The position numbers and the translations under genes were made by a program. From Azospirillum griseum (GTDB lineage: Bacteria > Pseudomonadota > Alphaproteobacteria > Azospirillales > Azospirillaceae), in the NCBI RefSeq assembly GCF_003966125.1, contig NZ_RXMA01000019.1, forward strand, positions 48,413 to 112,412: 64,000 nucleotides of DNA, read 5' to 3'. The notes beneath the pieces are model-generated. The model was not told the origin of the DNA. It did not search any database and saw only the letters and a program-made list of their open reading frames with translations. Below, piece by piece: positions 41,336-50,230 of the stretch (its first letter is position 1; the number at the start of each line of letters is the position of its first letter).

Positions 41336-42253
41336 ATGGCCGACGCGCGCCCGAAGATCCTGGTTGTTGATGACATTCCGTCGAATGTCCATGTGCTCAG
41401 CCGGATTCTGAAGGACGACTACGACATCTATTTCGCCACCGATGGCGAAAAGGCCCTGGATCTGGTGCAGACCCGGCTGCCCGATCTGGTTCTGCTGGAC
41501 ATCATGATGCCGGGGATGGACGGGTACGAGGTGTGCGCCCGCATCAAGGCCGATCCCGCCACCCACGACATCCCGATCATCTTCATCTCGGCCAAAAGCG
41601 AGGTGGAGGACGAGACACGCGGGCTGGAGGTCGGGGCCATCGACTTCATCACCAAGCCGATCAGCCCGCCCATCGTCAAGGCGCGGGTGCGCAACCATCT
41701 GCTGCTGAAACGGCAAACCGATCTGCTGCGCAGCCTGTCCTTTCTGGATGGGCTGACCGGCATCGCCAACCGCCGCCGCTTCGACGAGACGATGGCGCGG
41801 GAATGGCGGCGCTGCGCGCGCTCGCGGCAACCGCTGTCGCTCATCCTCCTCGATGTCGATCATTTCAAGACCTACAACGACCATTACGGCCATCAGGCCG
41901 GTGACGAATGCCTGCGCGCGGTGGCGGCGGTGCTGGCCGACCGGGTGAAGCGCACCGGCGATCTGGTCGCCCGCTACGGTGGGGAGGAGTTTGTCTGTCT
42001 GCTGCCGGAAACGGAGGGCGAGGGGGCGATGCAGGTGGCCGAACGGCTGCGCAGCGCGGTGGCGGACAGCGCCATTCCGCACGCCCAGTCGTTGGTCGCC
42101 TCGCACGTCACCATCAGCCTGGGGGTGGCGACGGTCATTCCCACCATGGACGTGGCCCCGGCCACCCTGACGCAAACCGCCGATCAGTTGCTCTATCAGG
42201 CCAAGCGCAGCGGGCGCAACCGGGCGCAAGGCGCGCTGGTTCCCGCCCGTTGA
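41336..42253 (+). CDS. Response regulator with GGDEF domain (diguanylate cyclase, PleD/WspR-like)
   Basis: A 305-residue protein: N-terminal receiver (ILVVDDIPSNVHVLSRIL; phosphorylated Asp in LVLLDIMMPGMDG; KP in ITKPISPP) joined by a helix to a GGDEF domain (FLDGLTGIANRRRF, LDVDHFKTYNDHYGHQAGD). The active-site loop is GGEEF (residues 215-219), a catalytically competent form. An inhibitory site RTGD lies five residues before it, the standard RxxD I-site for product feedback. It should make cyclic di-GMP when phosphorylated. Its position right after the hybrid kinase suggests that kinase as phosphodonor. Confidence 0.94.
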   Translation: MADARPKILVVDDIPSNVHVLSRILKDDYDIYFATDGEKALDLVQTRLPDLVLLDIMMPGMDGYEVCARIKADPATHDIPIIFISAKSEVEDETRGLEVGAIDFITKPISPPIVKARVRNHLLLKRQTDLLRSLSFLDGLTGIANRRRFDETMAREWRRCARSRQPLSLILLDVDHFKTYNDHYGHQAGDECLRAVAAVLADRVKRTGDLVARYGGEEFVCLLPETEGEGAMQVAERLRSAVADSAIPHAQSLVASHVTISLGVATVIPTMDVAPATLTQTADQLLYQAKRSGRNRAQGALVPAR

Positions 42254-42293
42254 CGCGCAGGGGCGTGGACGGAGTCGCAGCACGGACGGATCC

Positions 42294-43523
42294 ATGACCG
42301 GCTTTGTCTTTCAGGACGCGCGCGGGCGCGGCTTTTCCCGCCGGGTGTCGTTGCGCGACGCGCAGGCCGGGATCGATGCCGCCTGTCCGCCGCTGGCCCC
42401 CCGACCGGTTCCGTTGGCCGGGGCGGTCGGCCTGTGTCTGGCCGCGCCCGTCATCGCCCCCGGGGATTGGCCCCCTGCCGACCGTGCGGCGCGCGACGGG
42501 GTGGCGATCGACGCCGCCGACAGCCTTGGGGCCGGGAGTTATACCCCCATTCCCTTGATCGGCGCGCACGGCCTGTCGTCGGGCGATCCCCTGCCCCCCG
42601 GGACCAACGCGGTGCTGCCGGTGGAGGCGCTCCTGCGCAGCTCTGGCGGTGTCGAAGCGGTCGAGGCGGTCCCGCCGGGGGCCGGTGTGGAGCGGCGGGC
42701 CGCCGCCCTGTCGGCGGGGGCCAGTGCGCTGCCGGTGGGCCGGGTGCTCCGACCGTCCGATCTTGGTCTGCTGGCGGGGCTTGGGCTGCGGCTGGTCACG
42801 GCGCACCCGCCGCCGCGCGTCCGCATTCTGCTGGTGGGTGGGCCGCGCGGCGGGGAGGGGGAGGCGCTGGGCCTGATGCTGGCCGCGCTGGTCCGCCGCG
42901 ATGGCGGCGTTCCGGACGTGCTGGGGCCGGTTTCCACCGACGCCGACGGGCGGGTGGTGGCCGACGCGCTGCGCGCGGCCTGTGATGATGGTGGGGCCGA
43001 TCTGGTTCTGACCGCCGGACGCACCGGGGTGGGGGTGGACGATGTGGCCCCGCTGGCGCTGGCCGCCGCCGGTCGGGTCGCGTGGCACGGCGTGGCCCTG
43101 CGCCCCGGCGACAGCGCCGGGCTGGGGGCCGTGGGGGCGGTGCCGGTGCTGCTGCTGCCCGGCGAGCCGATGGCCTGCTGGTCGGCTTACGCGCTGTTGG
43201 GGGCGCGCGCGGTGCGGCGGCGGGCGGGCCTGGGCGTGACGGATTTTGTGGGGGCTGGGTTGGGCCGTGCCGTGACCGCCGTGACCGCCCGCAAGCTGGT
43301 GTCGGAGATCGGCAGCGTCGATCTGCACCGGGTGCGCTTCATCGGCGATGGCTGGGGCGATGGCTGGGGCGATGGCCGGGGTGGTGATCGGGTGGAGCCG
43401 GTGGCGTCCCCGGTGGTTCCGGGCTTGGCGGCGTTGGCGCGCGCCGATGGCGTGGTCGTGTGCCCGGCGGACAGCGAAGGGGTCCCGGCGGGGGCCACGG
43501 TTCAGGTTCACATGCTGGTGTGA
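42294..43523 (+). CDS. Divergent MoeA-like molybdopterin-binding protein
   Basis: A 409-residue protein with the overall MoeA layout: ADRAARDGVAI (the PxxDRSxxDGxA-type element), GTNAVLPVEALL, PGAGVERRAAALSAG...LRPSDLGLLAGLGL, then a MogA-like domain. The catalytic-looking loops are changed. The TGDEL motif reads LVGGPRGGEGEAL, and the SGGVSVGDxD motif reads TAGRTGVGVDD. It therefore may bind molybdopterin without inserting metal. It contains a three-copy Gly-Asp-Gly-Trp repeat. It is immediately followed by an intact MoeA-type gene fused to a binding-protein domain; the two probably act together in molybdenum-cofactor delivery. Confidence 0.8.
   Translation: MTGFVFQDARGRGFSRRVSLRDAQAGIDAACPPLAPRPVPLAGAVGLCLAAPVIAPGDWPPADRAARDGVAIDAADSLGAGSYTPIPLIGAHGLSSGDPLPPGTNAVLPVEALLRSSGGVEAVEAVPPGAGVERRAAALSAGASALPVGRVLRPSDLGLLAGLGLRLVTAHPPPRVRILLVGGPRGGEGEALGLMLAALVRRDGGVPDVLGPVSTDADGRVVADALRAACDDGGADLVLTAGRTGVGVDDVAPLALAAAGRVAWHGVALRPGDSAGLGAVGAVPVLLLPGEPMACWSAYALLGARAVRRRAGLGVTDFVGAGLGRAVTAVTARKLVSEIGSVDLHRVRFIGDGWGDGWGDGRGGDRVEPVASPVVPGLAALARADGVVVCPADSEGVPAGATVQVHMLV
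43344..43379 (+). repeat. 12-bp tandem repeat inside the MoeA-like gene
   Basis: Three in-frame copies of GGCGATGGCTGG (the third ends CCGG), encoding GDGW twice and GDGR once. It is a likely slippage expansion in a surface loop. Confidence 0.85.
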
Positions 43524-43624
43524 TGGGCAAAGAGCGGGTGCGACCAACGCAGGGGGTGGCGCTGTCGGCGGCTGTGCTAGCATGCGGCTCCGTTTGACCG
43601 CCTTTGAGCGATGAGGGTGCGCGC

Positions 43625-45610
43625 GTGCCGACCGAGGACATCCGCCGTTTCGTGGCCCAGGCCGCCCGCCAGGAGCAGTTTCTCGACGTGATCAGCGGCG
43701 AGGAGGCGCGCGCCCGCTTTCACCGCCATCTCGATCTGACCCCGCGCGGGCGCGATGTGGTTCCGTTGGCCGCCGCGCTGGGCCGGGTGTTGGCAGAGGA
43801 CGCGACGGCGGGTGTCGATGTGCCGGGCTTCGACCGCGCCGTCGTCGATGGTTTTGCCGTGCGCGCCGACGACACGGCGGGCGCCACGGAGGACACCCCC
43901 GTCCGCCTGCGCCTGAACGCCGAGGTGTTGGCCGCCGGGCGCACGCCGACGATCCCGGTGGCACCGGGAACCGCCACCGTCATCGCCACCGGCGGGATGA
44001 TGCCGCGCGGGGCCGACGCCGTGGTGATGGTCGAACACACCGACACCGAGGAAACCGGGGCGGCGGCAGGCGAGACCGGCCTGTGGCTCGTGGTGGGCAA
44101 AGCGGCCACGCCGGGGGCTTTTGTCGCCGCCGCCGGGTCCGACATCGGCCGGGGGGAGGTGGTGTTGCGGCGCGGGCAGCTCCTGACCTCGCGCGAGATC
44201 GGCGTGCTGGCCGCCATCGGTCAGGCGGAGGTGACGGTCTTCCGCCGCCCGCGCGTCGCCATCCTGTCCACCGGCGACGAGCTGGTGGCTCCTGGCCAGC
44301 CGATCCGCCCCGGCCTGGTTTATGATTCCAACGCCGCCATCCTCGCCGCCGCCGTCACCGAACTGGGCTGCGAGCCGGTTGCGCTGGGCATCGCGGCGGA
44401 CGACGACGAATCGCTCGACCGTTTGATCGCCCAGGGGCTGGCCTGCGACGCGCTGCTGCTGTCGGGCGGCACCTCGAAAGGGGCGGGGGACCGGTCGCAC
44501 GCGATGATCGCCCGTCTGACCGATCCGGGCATCGTCGCCCATGGCGTGGCGCTGAAACCCGGCAAGCCGCTTTGTCTGGCGGTGACGGCGGGCAAGCCGG
44601 TGGTGGTGTTGCCGGGCTTTCCAACCTCCGCCATGTTCACCTTCCACAGCTTTGTCGCCCCGGTTCTGCGCGCGCTGGCCGGGCTGCCGCCCGCGACGAC
44701 GGAGGCGGTCGCCGCCACCCTGCCGGTCCGGTTGGGGTCGGAGCGCGGGCGCACCGAATACGTCATGGTGTCGCTGGTGCAGGGCGCGGACGGCGCGGAG
44801 GCCGACGGGTTGGCCGCCTACCCGCTGTCGAAGGGATCGGGTGCCGTCACGGCCTTCAGCCACGCCGACGGTTTCCTTGCCATCGACGCGCAGGCCGAAG
44901 CGGTGGAGGCCGGAACCCCGGTGTCGGTCCAGTTGCTGGGGCGGTCGCTGGCCCCGGCGGATCTGATCGTGGTCGGCAGCCAGTGTTTGGGCCTGAACGC
45001 GGTTCTGGGCCGCCTGATCGCCGATGGGATGACGGTGAAGGCGTTGAACGTCGGGTCCAGCGGCGGGCTGGCGGCGGCGCGGCGCGGCGAATGCGATCTG
45101 GCCCCGATCCATCTGATGGACGCGGCGACCGGTGCCTACAACACGCCGTTCCTGTCGCCAGGGCTGGAGCTTGTTCCCGGCTATCGCCGGATGCAGGGCA
45201 TCCTGTTCCGTCCGGGCGATGGGCGATTCGCGGGAAAGACAGCGGAGGAGGCGTTGGCCGGGGTGGCCGGGCAGGCCGACTGCATCCTGATCAACCGCAA
45301 CGCGGGCAGCGGGACCCGCATTCTGACCGACCGGCTGCTGGGCGGTGTCCGCCCAACCGGCTATTGGACGCAGGCGAAATCGCACAACGCCGTCGCCGTG
45401 GCGGTGGCGCAGGGGCGGGCGGATTGGGGGGTGGCGATCTCCAGCGCGGCGTCGCTCTACGGCTTGGGGTTCCTGCCGCTGCGCGAGGAACACTATGATT
45501 TTGTGTTGCCCACGAGTCGCCGCGACCGTCCGGCGGTGCGGCGCTTCATCGCGTTGCTCGAGTCGGCGGAGGTGGTCCAGGCGCTGCGGGAGATGGGCTT
45601 CAGCCGCTGA
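43625..45610 (+). CDS. MoeA domain fused to a periplasmic-binding-protein-like (COG1910) domain
   Basis: A 661-residue fusion. Residues to about 420 form a full MoeA: FDRAVVDGFAVRADD, GTATVIATGGMMPRGADAVVM in parts, RPRVAILSTGDELV, LLLSGGTSKGAGD (catalytic loop) and KPVVVLPGFPTSAM. From about 440 the protein is a substrate-binding-protein-like domain (GSQCLGLNAVLGRLIA, GECDLAPIHLMD, ILINRNAGSGTRIL, SHNAVAVAVAQGRADWG), the kind that binds molybdate or tungstate, but with no signal peptide, so it works in the cytoplasm. Such fusions are known and thought to couple oxyanion capture to cofactor insertion. The GTG start has GAGGG 7 nt ahead. Confidence 0.88.
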   Translation: MPTEDIRRFVAQAARQEQFLDVISGEEARARFHRHLDLTPRGRDVVPLAAALGRVLAEDATAGVDVPGFDRAVVDGFAVRADDTAGATEDTPVRLRLNAEVLAAGRTPTIPVAPGTATVIATGGMMPRGADAVVMVEHTDTEETGAAAGETGLWLVVGKAATPGAFVAAAGSDIGRGEVVLRRGQLLTSREIGVLAAIGQAEVTVFRRPRVAILSTGDELVAPGQPIRPGLVYDSNAAILAAAVTELGCEPVALGIAADDDESLDRLIAQGLACDALLLSGGTSKGAGDRSHAMIARLTDPGIVAHGVALKPGKPLCLAVTAGKPVVVLPGFPTSAMFTFHSFVAPVLRALAGLPPATTEAVAATLPVRLGSERGRTEYVMVSLVQGADGAEADGLAAYPLSKGSGAVTAFSHADGFLAIDAQAEAVEAGTPVSVQLLGRSLAPADLIVVGSQCLGLNAVLGRLIADGMTVKALNVGSSGGLAAARRGECDLAPIHLMDAATGAYNTPFLSPGLELVPGYRRMQGILFRPGDGRFAGKTAEEALAGVAGQADCILINRNAGSGTRILTDRLLGGVRPTGYWTQAKSHNAVAVAVAQGRADWGVAISSAASLYGLGFLPLREEHYDFVLPTSRRDRPAVRRFIALLESAEVVQALREMGFSR

Positions 45611-45646
45611 GCATCCCCGCCGACGCGCGGGTCGGTGAGGCGGGGG

Positions 45647-45913
45647 TCAGTGGGTGGAGCAGGAGCAGCCGCAGCCGCCCGCCGGTGCCTCCACCCGGAT
45701 CGCCCCGCCCGCCGTCGCCAGCAGGGCGGCGACCGGCAGGCCGATGGCGTCGGCCACCGCGCCGAGGCTGGCCTCGCCCGGCAGCGCGTCCGCCATGGCG
45801 AACACCGGGTGCAGCAGGGCCAGACGCGGACGGGCGGAGGGATCCATCCGGTCGAGCGTGGCGAGGCTGGTGTCGGCGGTCAGCGCGGCGTCGGTCAAAT
45901 CGTCGAGGGGCAT
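45647..45913 (-). CDS. Small unknown protein with Cys-rich C-terminus
   Basis: An 88-residue protein of no recognised family. The body is helical (LLHPVFAMADALPGEASLGAVADAIGLPVAAL in parts), a pattern weakly like the short helical DUF1858/ScdA-N type domains. The last residues are GGCGCSCSTH, a cluster of three cysteines and a histidine suited to metal binding. It converges with the MoeA fusion gene and diverges from LysE. Codon use and a single open frame with an ATG support it, but expression is unproven. Confidence 0.6.
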   Translation of the reverse strand: MPLDDLTDAALTADTSLATLDRMDPSARPRLALLHPVFAMADALPGEASLGAVADAIGLPVAALLATAGGAIRVEAPAGGCGCSCSTH

Positions 45914-46087
45914 GGCACGGGTTCCGAAGGCGGTCGGCCCGGGCGGCGGGCCTGGATGCGGGGCAGAAAGCGCCGGGACGCGCGCGCTGTCAAGCGTGCA
46001 GCGCGCGCGTCCCGCGTCCACGCTGGACAGGGCAGGGGTATCGCGGGCACCCTGGGTGGAGTCACCGGAAGCGGGAGCGCGTTGGCC

Positions 46088-46699
46088 ATGGGCGTTGAGT
46101 TCCTGTTGACCTCCCTGATCGTGGCCGCGTCGCCCGGCACCGGGGTTCTGTTCACGCTGGCGGCGGGCCTGTCGCGCGGGTCGCGGGCCAGCCTGGTTGC
46201 GGCGTTTGGCTGCACCATCGGCATCGTCCCGCACATGGCGGCGGCGATATTGGGGGTGGCGGCGGTGCTGCACGCCAGCGCGCTGGCCTTCCAGATCCTG
46301 AAATATCTGGGTGTGCTCTATCTGCTCTGCATGGCCTGGGTGACGCTGCGCGACCATGGCGCGCTGACGGTGGAGCCGGACCACAGCCCCCGCAGCGACG
46401 CGCAGGTGATCCTGTCGGCGGTGCTCATCAACATCCTCAACCCCAAACTGTCGATCTTCTTCCTGGCCTTCCTGCCGCAATTCGTGCCCGATGGGGCCGA
46501 CCAGCCCCTGGCGCGGATGCTGGAACTCAGCGGCGTGTTCATGCTGATCACGTTCGGTGTTTTTGCCGTCTATGGGCTGTGCGCCGCCGCTGTCCGCACC
46601 CATGTGGTGTCTCGTCCGCAGGCGCTGACCTGGATGCGGCGGGTCTTTGCCGGGGCGTTCGCGGCGTTGGGGGCCAAGCTGGCCTTGGCCGACCGCTGA
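46088..46699 (+). CDS. LysE/RhtB-family amino-acid exporter
   Basis: A 203-residue membrane protein with six hydrophobic segments. The family start is FLLTSLIVAASPGTGVLFTLAAGLSRG (read in parts), containing the PGP-like AASPGTG turn, then FQILKYLGVLYLLCMAW and the central INILNPKLSIFFLAFLPQFV with the conserved NPK...FFLAFLPQF. LysE/RhtB proteins export amino acids such as lysine or threonine derivatives. The substrate is unknown. The ATG is immediately before the first helix; the longer open frame lacks family support. Confidence 0.92.
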   Translation: MGVEFLLTSLIVAASPGTGVLFTLAAGLSRGSRASLVAAFGCTIGIVPHMAAAILGVAAVLHASALAFQILKYLGVLYLLCMAWVTLRDHGALTVEPDHSPRSDAQVILSAVLINILNPKLSIFFLAFLPQFVPDGADQPLARMLELSGVFMLITFGVFAVYGLCAAAVRTHVVSRPQALTWMRRVFAGAFAALGAKLALADR

Positions 46700-46805
46700 C
46701 GCGCGGGCGTTGCGGTGTGGGCGATCGGGATCTTTCCGCATTGGTTGTTTGCGCATCTGCTATTAAGCTTATGCGGTTTGGCCGCGCAGCAGGGGTATGG
46801 GGCGG

Positions 46806-47180
46806 ATGGCGAAGGTTCTGGTGGTCGATGACGATCCGGTGACGCGCAATCTGGTGCGCGCGATCCTGGCGAAGGACGGGCACGAGATCGTCATGTGCGA
46901 TGGGGCGCTGGCCGCCATCGAGGTGTTGTCGTTGCAGGATTTCGACGTGATCGTCACCGACATCATCATGCCGGAGCATGACGGATTCGAACTGATCCAG
47001 GCGGCGCGCAACCTGCGCCCGCACGCCCAGATCATCGTTCTGTCGGCGGTGGACGAGAAGGTCCCCGCCCACATGACCGCCGCCGTGTTCGAACGGCTGG
47101 GCGTGACCCGGGTGATTTCCAAACCGATCAATCCGGGGCTGTTGGCGTCCGAGGTGCTGGCCGCTCACGTCATCGGCTGA
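46806..47180 (+). CDS. Stand-alone CheY-like receiver protein
   Basis: A 124-residue single receiver domain: KVLVVDDDPVTRNLVRAIL, phosphorylated Asp in DVIVTDIIMPEHDGFEL, Ser in IVLSAVDE (Thr/Ser position) and Lys-Pro in VISKPINPG. No output domain is present, so it works by protein contact, as a phosphate sink or a motility/kinase adaptor. An ATG 9 nt upstream (46797) is possible; the chosen start matches the family. No partner kinase is adjacent. Confidence 0.9.
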   Translation: MAKVLVVDDDPVTRNLVRAILAKDGHEIVMCDGALAAIEVLSLQDFDVIVTDIIMPEHDGFELIQAARNLRPHAQIIVLSAVDEKVPAHMTAAVFERLGVTRVISKPINPGLLASEVLAAHVIG

Positions 47181-47311
47181 GGCCACCGGTTGAGTCCCTC
47201 GGGGGACACGTCGATGGACCGGCGGAGACACGCCGGGGCCGCGCCGATGTGGCGGTGCTCGCGTTGCGGTGTCATGATGAGGCTCCCATCCTTCCGCGTG
47301 GAGATTGTGTG

Positions 47312-47710
47312 ATGCGCAAAATCGGTCTGCTGGCGGTTGCCACGCTTCTGGCGGTCGCCCCCCTGAGCGTTCAGGCGCAGACGGCTGCCCCAGCCCCCGC
47401 CGCTCCCGCTCCGGCGGCAACACCGGCTCCGGCTGTGCCAACAACCCCGGCTGCGCCAACGGCGGCGGCTCCAGCCCCTGCGGTTTCCGCCCCGGCGGCC
47501 CCGGCCCCTGTGGCTGCGGCCTCTCCGACCGTGTTCGGTCTGCCGCCCGGTCAGGCGTTGGCGATTGGCGTCGGCATGGCGGCGGGGGGTGTTGGCGTCG
47601 GCGCGCTGGCGCATGGCCCCTTCTCGACGCTCATCGGGGCGGCGGCGGGCGCGTTGATCGGTGATTGGTGGTACGCCTCCAAGCCCGCCGGTGGTGGTCC
47701 GCGTCGCTGA
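47312..47710 (+). CDS. Exported Ala/Pro-rich small protein
   Basis: A 132-residue protein with a clear signal peptide (MRKIGLLAVATLLAVAPLSVQA-Q). About 60 residues of Ala/Pro repeats follow, then a hydrophobic glycine-rich C-terminal half (GVGMAAGGVGVGALA and FSTLIGAAAGALIGDWWY). The glycine-zipper pattern suggests insertion in or contact with a membrane. No named family is recognised. A strong bidirectional terminator follows it. Confidence 0.72.
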   Translation: MRKIGLLAVATLLAVAPLSVQAQTAAPAPAAPAPAATPAPAVPTTPAAPTAAAPAPAVSAPAAPAPVAAASPTVFGLPPGQALAIGVGMAAGGVGVGALAHGPFSTLIGAAAGALIGDWWYASKPAGGGPRR

Positions 47711-47742
47711 GGCTGGCCGTTCGGCGCGCTTCCCAGGGCATG

Positions 47743-47779
47743 AAAAAAGCCCCCGGCCCAACAGGGCGGGGGCTTTTTT
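47743..47779. terminator. Strong bidirectional intrinsic terminator
   Basis: AAAAAAGCCCCC-G-GCCC, loop AACA, GGGC-GGGGGCTTTTTT: a near-perfect GC-rich stem with an A run on one side and T run on the other. It ends the exported-protein gene from the left and the VUT-type gene from the right. Confidence 0.92.
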
Positions 47780-47815
47780 GTGCCCTTGCGGTTCGCTTTG
47801 GCAAAGCGCTGGCGA

Positions 47816-48283
47816 TCAGGCGGGGACGGCGATCCGGCCTTCGCGCGCGCGCATCAGCGCCCACACCGCCGACACGCCCACCAGCTTCGACGCCAGGCTG
47901 GCGGCCCACACGCCGGGATCCCACACCCCCAGCATGCCGAAGAACAGCGCGGTGTCCACCGGCACCGACAGGGCCGCGCTCAGCCACAGGCGATCGCGCA
48001 GCGGGCGCTTGGTGACGGTGAAGACCAGCCAGTCGATCAGTTCCGACACGGCGAAGGCGGCGACGCTGGCGGTGGCGACGAAGGGGTCCGCCAGCAGATA
48101 GGACAGCACGGTCCCGGCCAGCATGGCGGCCAGCGCCCAATGGCCGAAACGGACCTGCACCATGTCGCGCAGAACGAAAATCAGACCAACCCAGCAGGAC
48201 CAGACGAGATCCAGATGGGGAAACAGGCTGAAGGCGTAGTTGATGGCAAGGATGCTGCCGATGTAGGCGGAAAGCCAGATCAT
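47816..48283 (-). CDS. VUT family (DUF165/YhhQ-like) membrane protein
   Basis: A 155-residue protein with five to six hydrophobic segments. The VUT pattern: MIWLSAYIGSILAINYAFSL, WVGLIFVLRDMVQVRFGHWAL, ADPFVATASVAAFAVSELIDW and SVPVDTALFFGML. YhhQ-type proteins take up queuosine precursors; this short relative lacks enough detail to assign that substrate. Translation is taken from the ATG at the start of the first helix; the open frame upstream is basic and not family-like. Confidence 0.8.
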   Translation of the reverse strand: MIWLSAYIGSILAINYAFSLFPHLDLVWSCWVGLIFVLRDMVQVRFGHWALAAMLAGTVLSYLLADPFVATASVAAFAVSELIDWLVFTVTKRPLRDRLWLSAALSVPVDTALFFGMLGVWDPGVWAASLASKLVGVSAVWALMRAREGRIAVPA

Positions 48284-48443
48284 GTTCACGATTCCCGGAT
48301 GGGCGACCCGTGGCAATACGGGCGCGGATGACCGGAGCAAACCCGCGTGAATGCGAGCGCCCCGCGCGACGCGGGATCTACCAGATTCGCCAAGCCGAGA
48401 GAAGAGGCGGCCCGTCACCCCACACGCGCGTTTGCGGCGACGC

Positions 48444-50099
48444 TTACGGTGACACGGGGCGGCGTCCGAACAGGCCGCGCAGCTTGCGCCCCAACAAGCC
48501 GCCCAGCACACCGTTGCCGCCCCCGGCCTTGGGGAACCAATCGGGTTCGGTGGCGCGCAGGCGGCGGATCACGGCCAGGAAGGCGTCCACCACACGGGGG
48601 TCGAACTCCTCCCCCGCCTTGGCGGCGATCCAGTCGACCGCCTCGTCCAGCGTCCAGGCCCCGCGATAGGGGCGTTCGGTGATCAGCGCGTCGAACACGT
48701 CGGCGACGGCGGTGATGCGGGCGGCGATGGGGATGGCGTCGCCCGCCAAGCCTTCGACATAGCCCGACCCGTCAAAGCGTTCGTGGTGGTAACGGGCGAT
48801 CTCCGCCGCCATCGCCAACAGCGAACGACCGCGCAGCGGGGCCGCCGCCGCGCTGAGGATGCGGTGGCCGACCTCGGTGTGGCGGCGCACCGCGATCATG
48901 TCGTTGCCGCCCAATTCCCCCGGCATGCCCAGCGTTTCTTCGGAAATGCTGAGCATCCCGACATCGTGCAGGATGGCGGCGAGGCCGACGCGGTCCAGGC
49001 AATCGGCGTCCAGCTCGTCGCGGAACTGGCCACGGGCGTGCAATTCGCGCGCGGTGTCGCCGACCAGACGTTCGATGCGCTGCAAATGGCCGGGAGCGGC
49101 GTTGTCCTTGTATTCGGCCAAGGAGGCCATCGCCAGAACCGTGGCCTTTTGCGCGATGTTCAGCTCTTCGAACAGCAGGGCGTTTTCAAAGGCGATGGCG
49201 CATTTGTTGCGGAACAGCTCCAGCAACTGCCATTCACGGGCACCGCTGTCGCGCTGGCCTTCGACATAGATCATGCCGGTGATGCCGCCACGGGCGCGCA
49301 GGCGCAGGGCGCAGAAGCCATCCTCGATGATGGTTTCGCTGCTGGGCGACAGCCGGGCCAGCGCCGCTTCGATGGCCGGTTCGCCCACATTGGCCAGATC
49401 GGCGTCCTTCCAGGCGGCAAAGCGCCCGATGCAGGCGCGCACGCGGATCTTGCGGTCGCGCGGCTGGGTGTCGCCCTGCACGCACAGCAGAGCGTGCCGC
49501 CCCATCCCCAACAGGCCGACGACGCGGGGCAGGATGGCGGGAAACAGGGTGTCGGGCGTGCGCATCTCCAACAGGCCGGTGGTCGCCACCAGCATGCGGG
49601 CCAAATCCTTGCGTCCGGCGGCCAGCGCCTGAAGGCTGGCGAAGGCGCGCAATTGCCCGGCCACGGCGGCGCGCAGGGCGCGCGGCGTCAGATCGGCCTT
49701 GGCGCGGCAATCGCTGACGTCGTGGGTGGCGGGCAGGGCGTCATCACCCAGCGCTTCCGGATGTTCGGTGCACAGGACGATGCGGGTGCGCTGGTTGCCC
49801 ATGTCGGTGCGGATGTGCGCGATCAGGTCCAGCCCGACGCGCGCATCATCAGCCCCGCCGCCCAGGGCCGGATCGATCAGGATGAGGGCGATGTCCGGGT
49901 GATCGTAGAGCGCCTGTTGCGCGTCGGCGCTGCTGTGTGCGGCGATCAACCGGACAGCGGCCCCCTCCACCGTCAGGGTGGCCAGCGCCTCGGTGGCCAG
50001 CGCCATCAGGGTTGGCGCGGCGTCCACCACCAGAATGGGCAGGGATGCGGCGGGTTTGGCCGGGCCAGGAGTGTCCGAGGGTGCAGAACGGTTCGGCAT
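48444..50099 (-). CDS. DUF3369/HD-GYP response-regulator-like protein
   Basis: A 551-residue cytoplasmic protein probably degrading cyclic di-GMP or acting as its sensor. The N-terminal receiver-like domain (ILVVDAAPTLMALATEAL) has lost one of the usual acidic pair; a central DUF3369/GAF-like part follows (DCRAKADLTPRALRAAV onward). The C-terminal HD domain shows GHLQR, LAAILHDVGML and ARYHHERFDGSGYVEGLAG. The signature GYP is GYV here and the metal ligands (H, HD, H, HH, D) appear kept, so activity is possible but not certain. It faces away from rpsA. Confidence 0.85.
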   Translation of the reverse strand: MPNRSAPSDTPGPAKPAASLPILVVDAAPTLMALATEALATLTVEGAAVRLIAAHSSADAQQALYDHPDIALILIDPALGGGADDARVGLDLIAHIRTDMGNQRTRIVLCTEHPEALGDDALPATHDVSDCRAKADLTPRALRAAVAGQLRAFASLQALAAGRKDLARMLVATTGLLEMRTPDTLFPAILPRVVGLLGMGRHALLCVQGDTQPRDRKIRVRACIGRFAAWKDADLANVGEPAIEAALARLSPSSETIIEDGFCALRLRARGGITGMIYVEGQRDSGAREWQLLELFRNKCAIAFENALLFEELNIAQKATVLAMASLAEYKDNAAPGHLQRIERLVGDTARELHARGQFRDELDADCLDRVGLAAILHDVGMLSISEETLGMPGELGGNDMIAVRRHTEVGHRILSAAAAPLRGRSLLAMAAEIARYHHERFDGSGYVEGLAGDAIPIAARITAVADVFDALITERPYRGAWTLDEAVDWIAAKAGEEFDPRVVDAFLAVIRRLRATEPDWFPKAGGGNGVLGGLLGRKLRGLFGRRPVSP

Positions 50100-50230
50100 G
50101 GCGATCCCGGTGGTTGTGTGTCAGCGTCGCCCGCTGGTCAAAACTACCTGGGCAACGCCGCCGCTTCAATCCTCATCGGTTCGGTCTTCGAACTTTCGCC
50201 GCGCTGGGCGCAGGCCGGGCGCGCGGCAGC

